From Paenibacillus guangzhouensis (GTDB lineage: Bacteria; Bacillota; Bacilli; Paenibacillales; Paenibacillaceae): 64,000 nt of DNA. The notes under the pieces are model-generated. The model saw only the letters and a program-made list of their open reading frames with translations. It ran no database searches and was not told where the DNA came from. Shown one piece after another: positions 54,979 through 63,501 of the stretch. The first letter of the stretch is position 1; the number at the start of each line of letters is the position of its first letter. Location of the stretch: the NCBI RefSeq assembly GCF_009363075.1, contig NZ_CP045293.1, positions 5,553,501 to 5,617,500 on the forward strand, given 5' to 3'. The translations under genes and the position numbers were made by a program.

Positions 54979-56217
54979 ATGTTGAACAGAAAAGTAATTC
55001 TTGCGATTGCAGACGGATTGGGCGACCGTCCACATCCTATGTTAGATAATCGAACACCGCTGGAATACGCGAATACGCCGACCCTGGACCGGCTTGCAGC
55101 CGAAGGGATTACGGGCATGATGGATTTGATCAGTCCCGGGATTCCCGTTGGCACCGATATGGGGCACTTGATCTTGTTCGGCTATGAACCGCATCATTAT
55201 CCAGGGCGCGGTCCCATTGAAGCGCTCGGCATCGGGATGGACGTCCAGCCGGGGGATGTGGTGCTGCGCTGCAACTTCGCAACCGTGGATGAGAATGGCA
55301 TTGTGGTTGATCGCCGGGCAGGCCGTATCCGTGAGGGAACGGAAGCGATCGCGGAAGCGTTTCGGGGCCTCGCGATCGACGGTGTTCAGATCGAATTCCG
55401 CCCGGCTACGGAACATCGAGCGGTGCTCATTCTACGCGGCGAGGGCTTGAGCGACCAGATTAGCGATTCGGATCCAAAGGCGCCGAACGACGGCAGTTCG
55501 TATCATGAGGTTCTGCCGCTGAACGCGACGGAAGAAGCGGTGAGAACGGCGCGTATACTGAATGCGTTTCTAGCGAAGGCGCACGCGCTGTTATCCGATC
55601 ATCCGGTGAACGTGGAGCGGGTGGAGCAAGGGCAGCAACCTGCGAACTTCATCCTCACGCGGGGCGCGGGGCAGATGGCTCTGCTCGAGCCGATCACGGA
55701 ACGGCTGCATCTGACAGGCAGCTGCATTGCCGGTGAAGGCACCGTGCTCGGCGTCGCGAAGCTTGCCGGCTTCACGCCAATCACGGACAGCCGCATGACG
55801 GCGAACGTGGATACGGATGTAGCGCTCAAGGCGAAGCTGGCCTTGGAGCAGATCGTGGAGAACGATATGGTGCTCGTGCATCTGAAGGCACCGGATTTGA
55901 TGGGCCATGACAATAAGCCGCTCGAGAAGGCGAAGGCGATTGAGCAGTTCGACCGGATGGTCGGCCTGATTGCCGAAGGCCTTCCGGAAGATGTCTACCT
56001 TGCGCTCGCGGCCGACCATTCGACGCCGTGCGAGATTGGCGAGCATACCGGCGATCCGGTGCCGGTGCTCATCTATGGGCCAAGCATCCGTCGAGATCGT
56101 ACGGTGCTCTACAATGAGATGGATTGTGCTTACGGCGGGCTCGGGCACGTGACAGGATACCAGTTTGTTCAGACGCTCCACGGGCTAATGGGTCGTGTGA
56201 AGAAGCAGGGGAATTAA
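54979..56217 (+). CDS. ApgM-type (archaeal-type) phosphoglycerate mutase-like protein
   Basis: A 412-residue member of the alkaline-phosphatase superfamily related to archaeal 2,3-BPG-independent phosphoglycerate mutase. Metal-binding Asp12 is in AIADGLGDRP; later ligands lie in HLKAPDLMGHDN and LAADHSTPCEIGEHTGDPVPVLIYG. The nucleophile segment reads VGTDMGHLILFGYEPHHYPGRGPIEALG, with Thr59 where ApgM enzymes normally have Ser. Thr nucleophiles occur in other branches of the superfamily (phosphonoacetate hydrolase, NPP). Together with the DASS transporter, this suggests a specialised phospho- or phosphono-compound enzyme rather than the glycolytic mutase. Confidence 0.82.
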   Translation: MLNRKVILAIADGLGDRPHPMLDNRTPLEYANTPTLDRLAAEGITGMMDLISPGIPVGTDMGHLILFGYEPHHYPGRGPIEALGIGMDVQPGDVVLRCNFATVDENGIVVDRRAGRIREGTEAIAEAFRGLAIDGVQIEFRPATEHRAVLILRGEGLSDQISDSDPKAPNDGSSYHEVLPLNATEEAVRTARILNAFLAKAHALLSDHPVNVERVEQGQQPANFILTRGAGQMALLEPITERLHLTGSCIAGEGTVLGVAKLAGFTPITDSRMTANVDTDVALKAKLALEQIVENDMVLVHLKAPDLMGHDNKPLEKAKAIEQFDRMVGLIAEGLPEDVYLALAADHSTPCEIGEHTGDPVPVLIYGPSIRRDRTVLYNEMDCAYGGLGHVTGYQFVQTLHGLMGRVKKQGN

Positions 56218-56226
56218 TAGAAGACG

Positions 56227-56265
56227 GAAGCGTCAGAGAACATCGCGTTCGCTGACGCTTCTTTT
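56227..56265 (+). terminator. Terminator after the ApgM-like gene
   Basis: GAAGCGTCAG / CTGACGCTTC with an inner GAAC..GTTC stem and a following TTTTT. Confidence 0.88.
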
Positions 56266-56306
56266 TGCTGTAGCCACAGTTACTCTTTTTCATCGAATTA
56301 GAGGGG

Positions 56307-56337
56307 TTGAAACTCCAGTTACTGGAGGTTGTATGCT
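56307..56337 (+). promoter_or_regulatory. MerR-type promoter of hydrolase 1
   Basis: TTGAAA and TATGCT are separated by 19 bp, two more than normal, and the spacer contains the dyad CTCCAG-TTA-CTGGAG. An over-long spacer with a dyad inside is the hallmark of promoters activated by MerR-family proteins through DNA distortion. Confidence 0.8.
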
Positions 56338-56383
56338 TGGTTGGAACAAGCAGCAATAACAGGAACAAGGAGGAGTTTTACTT

Positions 56384-57814
56384 ATGAGATCACTTGAAAT
56401 GGTGACAACAATCTTCAATATTCTATTGCTTGGCTGGATGGTATTCGCGAGGAGCAAGTCGCAGCGCGGGCTGCTCGGTGGGTTCGGTATATCCGTGATT
56501 CTCGTGCTGGTACACGCGCTCGTCGAAGGCATGCGGTGGCAGATGATTCCGGTCTATACGATGACGCTCATCCCGATCGTAATCTTAGCCGTACGTCGGG
56601 CGTTCACACCCAAAGAGGGGTATAAAAAAGGTACACGTTCCCGTATCCGATTGATCCTCACGACGGTGCTGGCCGCGCTGTACGCGGTTATCGCCATCGC
56701 GCTGCCCATTGTACTGCCGATATTCACGTTCGAGAAGCCGACAGGGCCGTATAAGGTCGGTACGATCACTTATGATTGGAAGGATGAACAGCGGGAGGAG
56801 ACGCTCACGCCCGAACCTGGCGACAAACGCGAGCTGATGGTGCAGATCTGGTATCCAGCCGATGCACAAGCCAAGGGCCGTACGGCCCCTTATCTATCAC
56901 ATGGGGATGTCTTTGCCGAGGGGTACAGCACGATTTTGAACATGCCGAAGGCCTTGTTCACGACATTTGGTTATGTGAAGACGCATGCCATCGAATCCGC
57001 GGAACTGTCCGCGTCGGCAACAACCTATCCGGTACTCTTGTTCTCGCATGGATTTAGTGGACACAAGAATCAGAACACCTTCCAGGTGGAGCAGCTCGCC
57101 AGCCAAGGCTATATCGTGGTAGGCATCGATCACACCTACAGCAGTACGGCATCGGTGTTTGCGGATGGTCGAGTGGCCCCATATGTGCCGCAAGACATGA
57201 ACTCGGGTACCTACTTAGATCAAGCTAATGACGGATGGGTTGAGGACGCGAAGTTCGTGCTCGACCAAGTGGAGAAGCTCGCGAAGAACGATCCCGACAA
57301 CCGGTTCACCGGGCGAATGGATCTGCAGAACGTGGGGATGTTCGGTCATTCCTTCGGCGGAGCGACGAGCACGCAGATGCTGATGACGGATGCGAGGATC
57401 AAAGCGGCCGTGAATCTGGATGGCATCTTGTATGGCAAGCAGCGAATTCCAGCTGGAGGTCTGAAGAAGCCGTTCCTCATGATGAGTGCGGACGGATCCC
57501 TCGATAGCCTGCAGATGATCCAAGATCCGGCCATGAAGCAGATGATGAAGGACCTGATTGCACGGTATGCGCATGTTGCCGAAGGCGGCAACTACTGGAT
57601 GAAGCTCAATCATATGACGCATATGGGCTTCACGGATTTGTACCTGTTCTCCCCGCTGTATGAACAGATGGAAGGTGTCGACGCGCGAGGGGCTCACCGC
57701 TTGATCAACGCGTATTCTCTGGATTTCTTCAATCATTATTTGAAGCACCAGCCCCTTCAGCTGTTGGAGCAGAACATCGGCGAACATCCGGATTTTACGC
57801 TGCAAAAAGGTTAA
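56384..57814 (+). CDS. Membrane-anchored alpha/beta hydrolase 1 (PAF-acetylhydrolase/lipase-like)
   Basis: A 476-residue protein. Four hydrophobic helices in the first ~120 residues (RSLEMVTTIFNILLLGWMVFA.., FGISVILVLVHALVEG, MIPVYTMTLIPIVILAV, IRLILTTVLAALYAVIAIALPIVLPIF) anchor an alpha/beta hydrolase domain. FSHGFSGHKNQNTF forms the oxyanion region, GMFGHSFGGATSTQ holds the nucleophile, VNLDG is followed by the acid, and NHMTHMGFTD carries the His. The order fits lipase-like PAF-acetylhydrolase/dienelactone hydrolase relatives. It has its own MerR-type promoter and a convergent MerR gene overlapping its end by four bases. It is a paralogue of the gene at 60464. Confidence 0.85.
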   Translation: MRSLEMVTTIFNILLLGWMVFARSKSQRGLLGGFGISVILVLVHALVEGMRWQMIPVYTMTLIPIVILAVRRAFTPKEGYKKGTRSRIRLILTTVLAALYAVIAIALPIVLPIFTFEKPTGPYKVGTITYDWKDEQREETLTPEPGDKRELMVQIWYPADAQAKGRTAPYLSHGDVFAEGYSTILNMPKALFTTFGYVKTHAIESAELSASATTYPVLLFSHGFSGHKNQNTFQVEQLASQGYIVVGIDHTYSSTASVFADGRVAPYVPQDMNSGTYLDQANDGWVEDAKFVLDQVEKLAKNDPDNRFTGRMDLQNVGMFGHSFGGATSTQMLMTDARIKAAVNLDGILYGKQRIPAGGLKKPFLMMSADGSLDSLQMIQDPAMKQMMKDLIARYAHVAEGGNYWMKLNHMTHMGFTDLYLFSPLYEQMEGVDARGAHRLINAYSLDFFNHYLKHQPLQLLEQNIGEHPDFTLQKG

Positions 57815-58773
57815 CAACCTTCTGTTTGCTGCTGAAGTCTCCATTGGATGCCCTGATATAATAATTGGCTTCCCTTATACAATTGGTGGTACTGCGGGCT
57901 AATGATGGCGCATAACGTGTTGCACCGTTCCAAATGCTTGGTTCGTGTGCTCTCGAAATATTCCGCATAGGATCGGAAGAAGTCTTCACGATCGCTAGGC
58001 GCTAACTCCGCTGAATTGGCATACAGCATGGCCATATCCTCTACAATGGATTGGACCACCGTGCTGCCTGCCGTACATTTCTGCTTCCATGCGTGATTCA
58101 AGCGATCTTGAATATGCTCCATCTTCTTCCCCCAAGTCGCCGCGTTATAGCGGGGCTGATGCACGATACGAGAGAAGAGCAGCTCGACGCGCTTCAGATC
58201 CGCGATGAATTGCGGATCGTTCATGAGCTCTTGCAGTTCCTGCCAGGCGGCCGTCTGCTTGGCCGACGTCTTGGGCTGATGGACGACGAATTTATTGAAA
58301 TAATATAGAAGAGGGTCTCTCCACTCGTCGGGGATACCCTCGAATAAATGAGCCTCTTCCACTTTGTCTGCGATGAATTGTCTGCGACTCTCGGTATCGA
58401 TGGTCCGTGCATTCACCAGATCATGGATGTATCGAAGCGAATCGTTCCCGTGCATCTGAGCCTGTCGCAAGACGGATATCATGCTCGCGATCGTATTCGC
58501 CTGCGTCTCCAGTGACTCGATCTGCCACGCCAGCGCCTTCTCTACGGTTAATTCCCCTGCAATCAACTGATGGATTTCGTCAATGCCGAAATCCAGATAG
58601 CGCAAAGTCGTAATGAGCTCTAATCGCCAGATATCATCTGCCGTATACAGCCGATGACCGCCCTCCGTATACTCGCTTGGCTTGATCAATCCAATCTCAT
58701 CATAGTAACGGATCGTCTTCACGGTGGATCCCGTCATTCTAGCGACTTCCCCGATCGGATATTTCTTGTTCAT
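57811..58773 (-). CDS. MerR-family regulator 1 with large effector domain
   Basis: A 320-residue regulator. The MerR winged helix is KKYPIGEVARMTGSTVKTIRYYDEIGL with wing GGHRLYTADDIWRLELITTLRYLDFGIDEI. The coiled-coil dimer helix (about 85-115) is followed by ~200 helical residues with no recognisable effector family and few Cys, so it is not a metal sensor. The gene converges on hydrolase 1 with a four-base overlap of stop codons and no terminator between. The MerR-type dyad in the hydrolase promoter is its likely target. It is a paralogue of the gene at 61947. Confidence 0.9.
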   Translation of the reverse strand: MNKKYPIGEVARMTGSTVKTIRYYDEIGLIKPSEYTEGGHRLYTADDIWRLELITTLRYLDFGIDEIHQLIAGELTVEKALAWQIESLETQANTIASMISVLRQAQMHGNDSLRYIHDLVNARTIDTESRRQFIADKVEEAHLFEGIPDEWRDPLLYYFNKFVVHQPKTSAKQTAAWQELQELMNDPQFIADLKRVELLFSRIVHQPRYNAATWGKKMEHIQDRLNHAWKQKCTAGSTVVQSIVEDMAMLYANSAELAPSDREDFFRSYAEYFESTRTKHLERCNTLCAIISPQYHQLYKGSQLLYQGIQWRLQQQTEGC

Positions 58774-58986
58774 ATCTTTTCACCCTCTTACGCTTGTCCT
58801 TAACAATCATTTCTTATCTGACACAATAACAAACTAATTATCATTAAACAACGAGAACAGACGGAAAGGGATATGCGTATCCATCCCAACCCAGCGAAGT
58901 ATCGAGAACGCGAATCCGTTTGGACAGGCTCTTGCCAGAAGGGCTGCTGAAAGGGAAATCCCGGATTAACGTGCATCAAACAGATA

Positions 58987-59015
58987 AAAGCAATGCTCAT
59001 CACGAGCATTGCTTT
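58987..59015 (-). terminator. Terminator after the CofE-like gene
   Basis: A perfect 12-bp stem AAAGCAATGCTC / GAGCATTGCTTT with a 5-nt loop lies 28 bp beyond the - strand stop, with a T tract on that strand. The rest of 58774-59042 shows no gene. Confidence 0.85.
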
Positions 59016-59042
59016 ACTTAACAATCGCAGTCCTCGATTGCA

Positions 59043-60233
59043 TTATTTGGTGTAGTTATCAAAATAGCCTTGAATAAAGATAATCGGCGTACCTTTATCT
59101 CCGCTTCCTGAAGTTAAATCGGACAGCGAACCAATCAGGTCCGTAAGTCTCCGCGGCGTTGTTCCTTGCGCTTCCATCGCCCCGATCAGATCCGATCCTT
59201 TATGGTCAATGAATTGAGCAATCGCTTGCTGGAGCTCTTCGCCTCTTAAATCGGCGAAATTGTTGTCCGCCAAATACTTCAATTTGATTTCATTCGGCGT
59301 GCCGCTCAGGCCGGAGGTGTAAGCCGGGGATACGACCGGATCCGCAAGCTCCCATATTTGACCCACCGGATCTTTAAATGCGCCGTCTCCGTAGATCATG
59401 ACTTCAAGATGTTTGCCTGTCTTCTCTTGAAGTATGCGTTGGATATGATCCACGACAGGTTGGCAGTTGCGCGGGAATAGCTTGACGGTATTTTCCGTTG
59501 CTTTGTTGGATCCGAGTAAACCGTAAGCCTCATTATAGCCGCTGCCATCTATGGATTCCGACAGGATGTTGTCGAGGCTGTAAACTTTGTCTCCGTCATT
59601 CGCTTTCAAGATTTTTTTCGTTCTGAATCGGGTGTGAATATCGCATGTGAGCACATTTTTAGTGTAATCCAAAATGGATTTAGGATTATTAGAGAAGATA
59701 ACTTCACAATCAACGTCGTACTCTTCAATCAACGATTTATAGTAATCAATATAGTCGGCACCCGTAAATGGATGTTTGTTATGTCCGAAATAACCTCGGA
59801 ATTGTTCTTCTGTGAGTACGTCCGTCCAAGGATTCACGCCTTTTTCATCCAGCATGTCGATGTCTACCAAGTGATTGCCCACTTCATCCGAGGGGTAGCT
59901 GAGCATAAGGACGATTTTTTTAGCCCCTTTTGCAATACCGCGCAGACAGATAGCGAACCGATTCCGGCTTAGGATCGGGAAAATGACGCCGATCGTCGTA
60001 TCTCCGAATTTCGAACGGATATCTGTAGCAATATGATCAATTGTCGCATAATTGCCTTGAGCCCGAGCGACGATGGACTCCGTTACTGTCACAATGTCCT
60101 TGTCGTTGAAATGAAAACCCTCAACTTCTGCCGCTTTTAACACACTATCTACGACGATCTCTTCTATATTGTCCCCTTGGTTGATGATCGGGCATCGAAG
60201 ACCTCTAACCACTGTTCCAACAACTCTTTCCAA
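59043..60233 (-). CDS. CofE-like protein (coenzyme F420-0 gamma-glutamyl ligase family)
   Basis: A 396-residue protein whose first ~250 residues match the F420-0:L-glutamate ligase fold (MERVVGTVVRGLRCPI, DIVTVTESIVARAQGNYATIDHIATDIRSKF, VIFPILSRNRFAICLRGIAKGAKKIVLMLSYPSDEVGNHLVD). The C-terminal part has VMIYGDGAFKDPVGQIWELADPVVSP and LADNNFADL. Homologues occur in many bacteria without known F420, so an alternative amide-ligase substrate is likely. A TTG start at 60233 is chosen because AAGGAG ends 8 nt before it, whereas the GTG at 60242 overlaps that site. It lies alone between the two hydrolase/MerR modules. Confidence 0.75.
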   Translation of the reverse strand: MERVVGTVVRGLRCPIINQGDNIEEIVVDSVLKAAEVEGFHFNDKDIVTVTESIVARAQGNYATIDHIATDIRSKFGDTTIGVIFPILSRNRFAICLRGIAKGAKKIVLMLSYPSDEVGNHLVDIDMLDEKGVNPWTDVLTEEQFRGYFGHNKHPFTGADYIDYYKSLIEEYDVDCEVIFSNNPKSILDYTKNVLTCDIHTRFRTKKILKANDGDKVYSLDNILSESIDGSGYNEAYGLLGSNKATENTVKLFPRNCQPVVDHIQRILQEKTGKHLEVMIYGDGAFKDPVGQIWELADPVVSPAYTSGLSGTPNEIKLKYLADNNFADLRGEELQQAIAQFIDHKGSDLIGAMEAQGTTPRRLTDLIGSLSDLTSGSGDKGTPIIFIQGYFDNYTK

Positions 60234-60385
60234 TGTTATCACTCCTTATCACTATATTCCATCCTATCTTCTTTAACTATATAGCGATTCAGAACCATAA
60301 GTAAAATTAATATATGTAATAGTAAATATAAATGTCAGTAATATTATCTATTAAATTTCTTTTTTATGAATTTGAAAAATGGGTA

Positions 60386-60416
60386 TTGAATATCCCCTTA
60401 GGGGAGGTTTTACGCT
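60386..60416 (+). promoter_or_regulatory. MerR-type promoter of hydrolase 2
   Basis: TTGAAT-N19-TACGCT has the same 19-bp spacing as at 56307-56337, with the dyad ATCCCC-TTA-GGGGA inside. The outer geometry and the TTA centre are conserved between the two copies while the dyad bases differ. Confidence 0.78.
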
Positions 60417-60463
60417 TGGATTCAGCAAGCTGTTGGAACAGAAAATAAGGAGGTTTTATCGTT

Positions 60464-61918
60464 ATGAGGTCTTTTGAAATGTTGTCTACGATGTTGAATA
60501 TTCTATTGCTCGGTTGGTTGATCTTCGCTAGGAACAAGTCGCGGCGGGGGCTTATGGTAGGTGCCGGGATTTCAATGCTATTCGTGCTGCTGCATGGGCT
60601 TATCGAAGGCATGCGTTGGCAAATGACTCCGGTCTATCTGATATCGCTCATTCCGATTGTCATGTGGGGAGCAAGACATATTACCAAGCCGAAGGAAGTG
60701 AACAAAAAGGCGTCGCGCATCCGATTGATTCTGGTGGCGACGCTGGCTGTCCTCTATTCATTCATCGCTGTAGCGCTGCCGCTCCTATTACCGGTATTCA
60801 CATTTGAGAAGCCGACAGGCCCATACAACATCGGCACCGTATCTTACGCTTGGAAGGACGATCGGAGAGAGGAGCTTCATACGCCCGAACCCGGCGATAA
60901 GCGTGAATTAATGGTTCAGATCTGGTATCCGGTGAGTGCTGACGCGAAAGGCAAGCGAGCTCCTTATGTTTCACACCCCGATATTTTTGCAGAGGGATAC
61001 GGCACGGCGTTGCATATGCCTAAGCTATTATTTACAAGCATCGGTTTCGTCAAGACGCATGCGATCGAAGCGGCCGCGTTATCCGATCAGGAATCGTCCT
61101 ATCCCGTGCTCATTTTTTCGCATTCGTTGAATGGGACGAAGAACCAGAACACGTTCGAGATCGAACAGTTAGTCAGCCATGGATATATCGTGGTCGGCAT
61201 CGATCATACGTATCGCAGTACGATATCCGTGTTCCCTGATGGACGTGTCGTCCCATTTGTTCCCCAAGAAAGCAATACGATCGACTATCTAGATCAAATA
61301 AACGAAGAATGGGTGGAAGATGCGAAGTTCGTGCTCGACCAAGTCGAGAAGCTCGCGAAGAATGATCCGGATCATCGATTTACGGATCGGATGGATCTAG
61401 AACGCATTGGCATGTTCGGTCATTCCTTCGGCGGGGCCACAACAACGCAAATGCTCATGACGGATTCACGAATCAAAGCCGCGATCAATATGGACGGCGG
61501 ACTCTACGGCAAGCTCCGGATACCGGCAGACGGGCTGAAGAAGCCGTTCCTGATGATGAGCGCAGATGGCACATTGGCAGGGACAACGCATATGAGCGAC
61601 GAGGAGATCGCTTCCCAAGGCACGACACGGAAAGACCTCGACAAGTTTTTTGAGGATACGTTTGCGCGTCAAGCATCTGTAGCCGTAGGCGGGAACTACT
61701 GGATGACCCTGAAGCATATGAAGCATATGGGATTCTCGGACATGTATCTGATTTCCCCGATATTCGAAAAGTCGGAGGGTGTTGACGTGCAGCGCGTCCA
61801 TCAGTTGATTAACGATTATTCGCTCGATTTCTTTAACCATTACTTGAAGCAACAGCCGGTTAAATTATTGGATCAGACGGTCGGTGACCATCCGGCATTT
61901 ACATTACAGAAAGGCTGA
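60464..61918 (+). CDS. Membrane-anchored alpha/beta hydrolase 2, paralogue of hydrolase 1
   Basis: A 484-residue protein with the same layout as hydrolase 1: four N-terminal helices, PVFTFEKPTGPYNIGTV, GDKRELMVQIWYPV, FSHSLNGTKNQNTF, nucleophile motif GMFGHSFGGATTTQ, NMDGGLYGK and KHMKHMGFSD with the catalytic His. It has an eight-residue longer loop around THMSDEEIASQGTTRKDLDKF, and FSHSLNG replaces FSHGFSG next to the oxyanion region, so substrate range may differ. AAGGAGG precedes the ATG. A convergent MerR gene follows beyond a terminator. Confidence 0.85.
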   Translation: MRSFEMLSTMLNILLLGWLIFARNKSRRGLMVGAGISMLFVLLHGLIEGMRWQMTPVYLISLIPIVMWGARHITKPKEVNKKASRIRLILVATLAVLYSFIAVALPLLLPVFTFEKPTGPYNIGTVSYAWKDDRREELHTPEPGDKRELMVQIWYPVSADAKGKRAPYVSHPDIFAEGYGTALHMPKLLFTSIGFVKTHAIEAAALSDQESSYPVLIFSHSLNGTKNQNTFEIEQLVSHGYIVVGIDHTYRSTISVFPDGRVVPFVPQESNTIDYLDQINEEWVEDAKFVLDQVEKLAKNDPDHRFTDRMDLERIGMFGHSFGGATTTQMLMTDSRIKAAINMDGGLYGKLRIPADGLKKPFLMMSADGTLAGTTHMSDEEIASQGTTRKDLDKFFEDTFARQASVAVGGNYWMTLKHMKHMGFSDMYLISPIFEKSEGVDVQRVHQLINDYSLDFFNHYLKQQPVKLLDQTVGDHPAFTLQKG

Positions 61919-61941
61919 GGGCAATTTGCCCTCGGCTTTTT
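61914..61941. terminator. Terminator between hydrolase 2 and its MerR gene
   Basis: A 10-bp stem GCTGAGGGCA / TGCCCTCGGC with a 3-nt loop and five T. The other module lacks this element. Confidence 0.85.
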
Positions 61942-61946
61942 GCCGA

Positions 61947-62891
61947 CTACTGCTGCTCGAGCTTCCATTGGATGCCTTGAAGCAATAAGTCGTTGCCTTT
62001 CGCGAACAAGCGATATTTGGGGCTTAGGATGGAGCATAGCGCATTGAATCGTTCGATCCGTTCGGTCCTAGGCTGCTGAGAATAAGCGGCGAAGTAGCGG
62101 AAAAAATCTTCTTGGCTCGCCGATTGTCCTGCGTTGGCATACAGTAAAGCGGTGTCCTCGACAATCGCTTGGACGTAGGGGCTATCAGCAGCCCGCTTTT
62201 GTTTTAGCGCCGTATTGAGCCGGTCGTGAATTTCATCTATTTTCTTGACCCATCTCGCGGCATCATAATGTGGCTGATGGACCATGTTGAAGAATAGAAA
62301 TTCATCGTTCTTCAAGTCGGCAATAAACTGTGGATCGTTCAGCAGCTCCTGCAATTCCTGCCATGCGACGGTTTGTTGGGCTGATATTTTCGACTGATGG
62401 ATAATGTGTTTATTAAAGTTATACAGGAACGAGCTTCTCCATTCTGCAGGAATACCCTCCAGCAATTTGGATTCTTCTACAATTTTAAGTATAAATTTAT
62501 GGCGTTTCTCCGTATTGATAGCCCGTGTGGTCACCAGGTCATGGATATAATACAAGGAATCTGCTTCGTGATCCTTCGCTTGCCGCAAGATAGATAACAT
62601 ATTCGCGAGTGTGCTCATCTGTGACTCGATGGATTCAATCTGCCAGTCCAGTGCTTTTCCTAACGGAACCTCCCCAGAGATCATCTGCTTGATCTCCTCA
62701 ATCCCGAAATCCAGGTATCGCAGCGTTGTAATCAGCTCCAAGCGCCACAGATCTGAAGCCGTGTACAGCCGATGCCCGCCTTCGGTATATCCCGTCGGCC
62801 GAAGCAATCCGATCGTGTCATAATAACGGACGGTTTTAATGGTGGTTCCGGTCATTTTTGCGGCTTCCCCAATCGAATATTTACGCTCCAC
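61947..62891 (-). CDS. MerR-family regulator 2, paralogue of regulator 1
   Basis: A 314-residue regulator nearly colinear with regulator 1 (KYSIGEAAKMTGTTIKTVRYYDTIGL, wing GGHRLYTASDLWRLELITTLRYLDFGIEEI). The conserved effector-domain segment WQELQELLNDPQFIADLK is shared. The recognition helix differs at several positions (AAKMTGTTIKTVR against VARMTGSTVKTIR), which fits the changed dyad at the hydrolase 2 promoter. It is convergent with hydrolase 2. Regulation of that promoter is inferred from geometry, and the ligand is unknown. Confidence 0.9.
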   Translation of the reverse strand: MERKYSIGEAAKMTGTTIKTVRYYDTIGLLRPTGYTEGGHRLYTASDLWRLELITTLRYLDFGIEEIKQMISGEVPLGKALDWQIESIESQMSTLANMLSILRQAKDHEADSLYYIHDLVTTRAINTEKRHKFILKIVEESKLLEGIPAEWRSSFLYNFNKHIIHQSKISAQQTVAWQELQELLNDPQFIADLKNDEFLFFNMVHQPHYDAARWVKKIDEIHDRLNTALKQKRAADSPYVQAIVEDTALLYANAGQSASQEDFFRYFAAYSQQPRTERIERFNALCSILSPKYRLFAKGNDLLLQGIQWKLEQQ

Positions 62892-62958
62892 ATGTCATCC
62901 CCCCTTTGGTTGCATTATACTACGTCTTTCGCGTGAAGGGGGGATGAAGACATGCAGG

Positions 62959-63375
62959 TCACGTATTGACGTCGCCGAGTGATCCCGCACCGGTCGGGTG
63001 ATCGACGATATACAGCCAGCTGCCGTCGGCTTGTTGCCGCACGATCTCGGATGTGTGACCACTAATCTGCAGCGGCTTGCCTTCTGCATCGACCGTGGTG
63101 AGGGTGAAGTGCGCGCGCAGCAAAGCGATATTCTCGAACGGTACGCAGTAGATGTTCTTCGACACCATGGTCCCTTGCAGACGGAGCAGATCGGTGAGCG
63201 TGTCTCGTCTTGCGGCTTCGTCTCGATCTTGGGCCCCGCTCGGATTAATCAACACCCCGTCCGGCTCGTAGAGCGCCAGCAGATGGTTGATATCGCCTGA
63301 ATTATAGGCGTTAGCGAATGCGGCGTTCATGTCTTCGGGTCGCAGGACGGGGCTTGGATGAAATAAGTCGTTCAT
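62959..63375 (-). CDS. NTF2-like (SnoaL/DUF4440-type) protein
   Basis: A 138-residue single-domain protein of the NTF2-like cone fold: NAAFANAYNSGDINHLLALYEPDGVLINPSG, a central IALLRAHFTLTTVDAEGKP and ISGHTSEIVRQQADGSWLYIVDHP. Such YybH-like proteins bind or isomerise small molecules; no catalytic residue pattern stands out. The start at 63375 follows AAAGGAG, and the upstream ATG at 63402 lacks one. It is divergent from an HxlR regulator, which may control it. Confidence 0.84.
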   Translation of the reverse strand: MNDLFHPSPVLRPEDMNAAFANAYNSGDINHLLALYEPDGVLINPSGAQDRDEAARRDTLTDLLRLQGTMVSKNIYCVPFENIALLRAHFTLTTVDAEGKPLQISGHTSEIVRQQADGSWLYIVDHPTGAGSLGDVNT

Positions 63376-63456
63376 AAGTTCGGATTCTCCTTTATAATAC
63401 ACGTATAAGAGTGATGTTAACGGAATTCTCGCGATGTGATAAGTACGCAGAAAATA

Positions 63457-63469
63457 ATGACTTAGTCAT
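63457..63469. promoter_or_regulatory. Palindrome in the NTF2-like/HxlR divergent region
   Basis: ATGACT-T-AGTCAT is a perfect 6+1+6 inverted repeat 33 bp before the HxlR start. CTGACTATAG lies just after it. It is a candidate HxlR operator. Confidence 0.5.
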
Positions 63470-63501
63470 ATAAACCTGACTATAGAATGGTGGAGGTAGA
63501 C

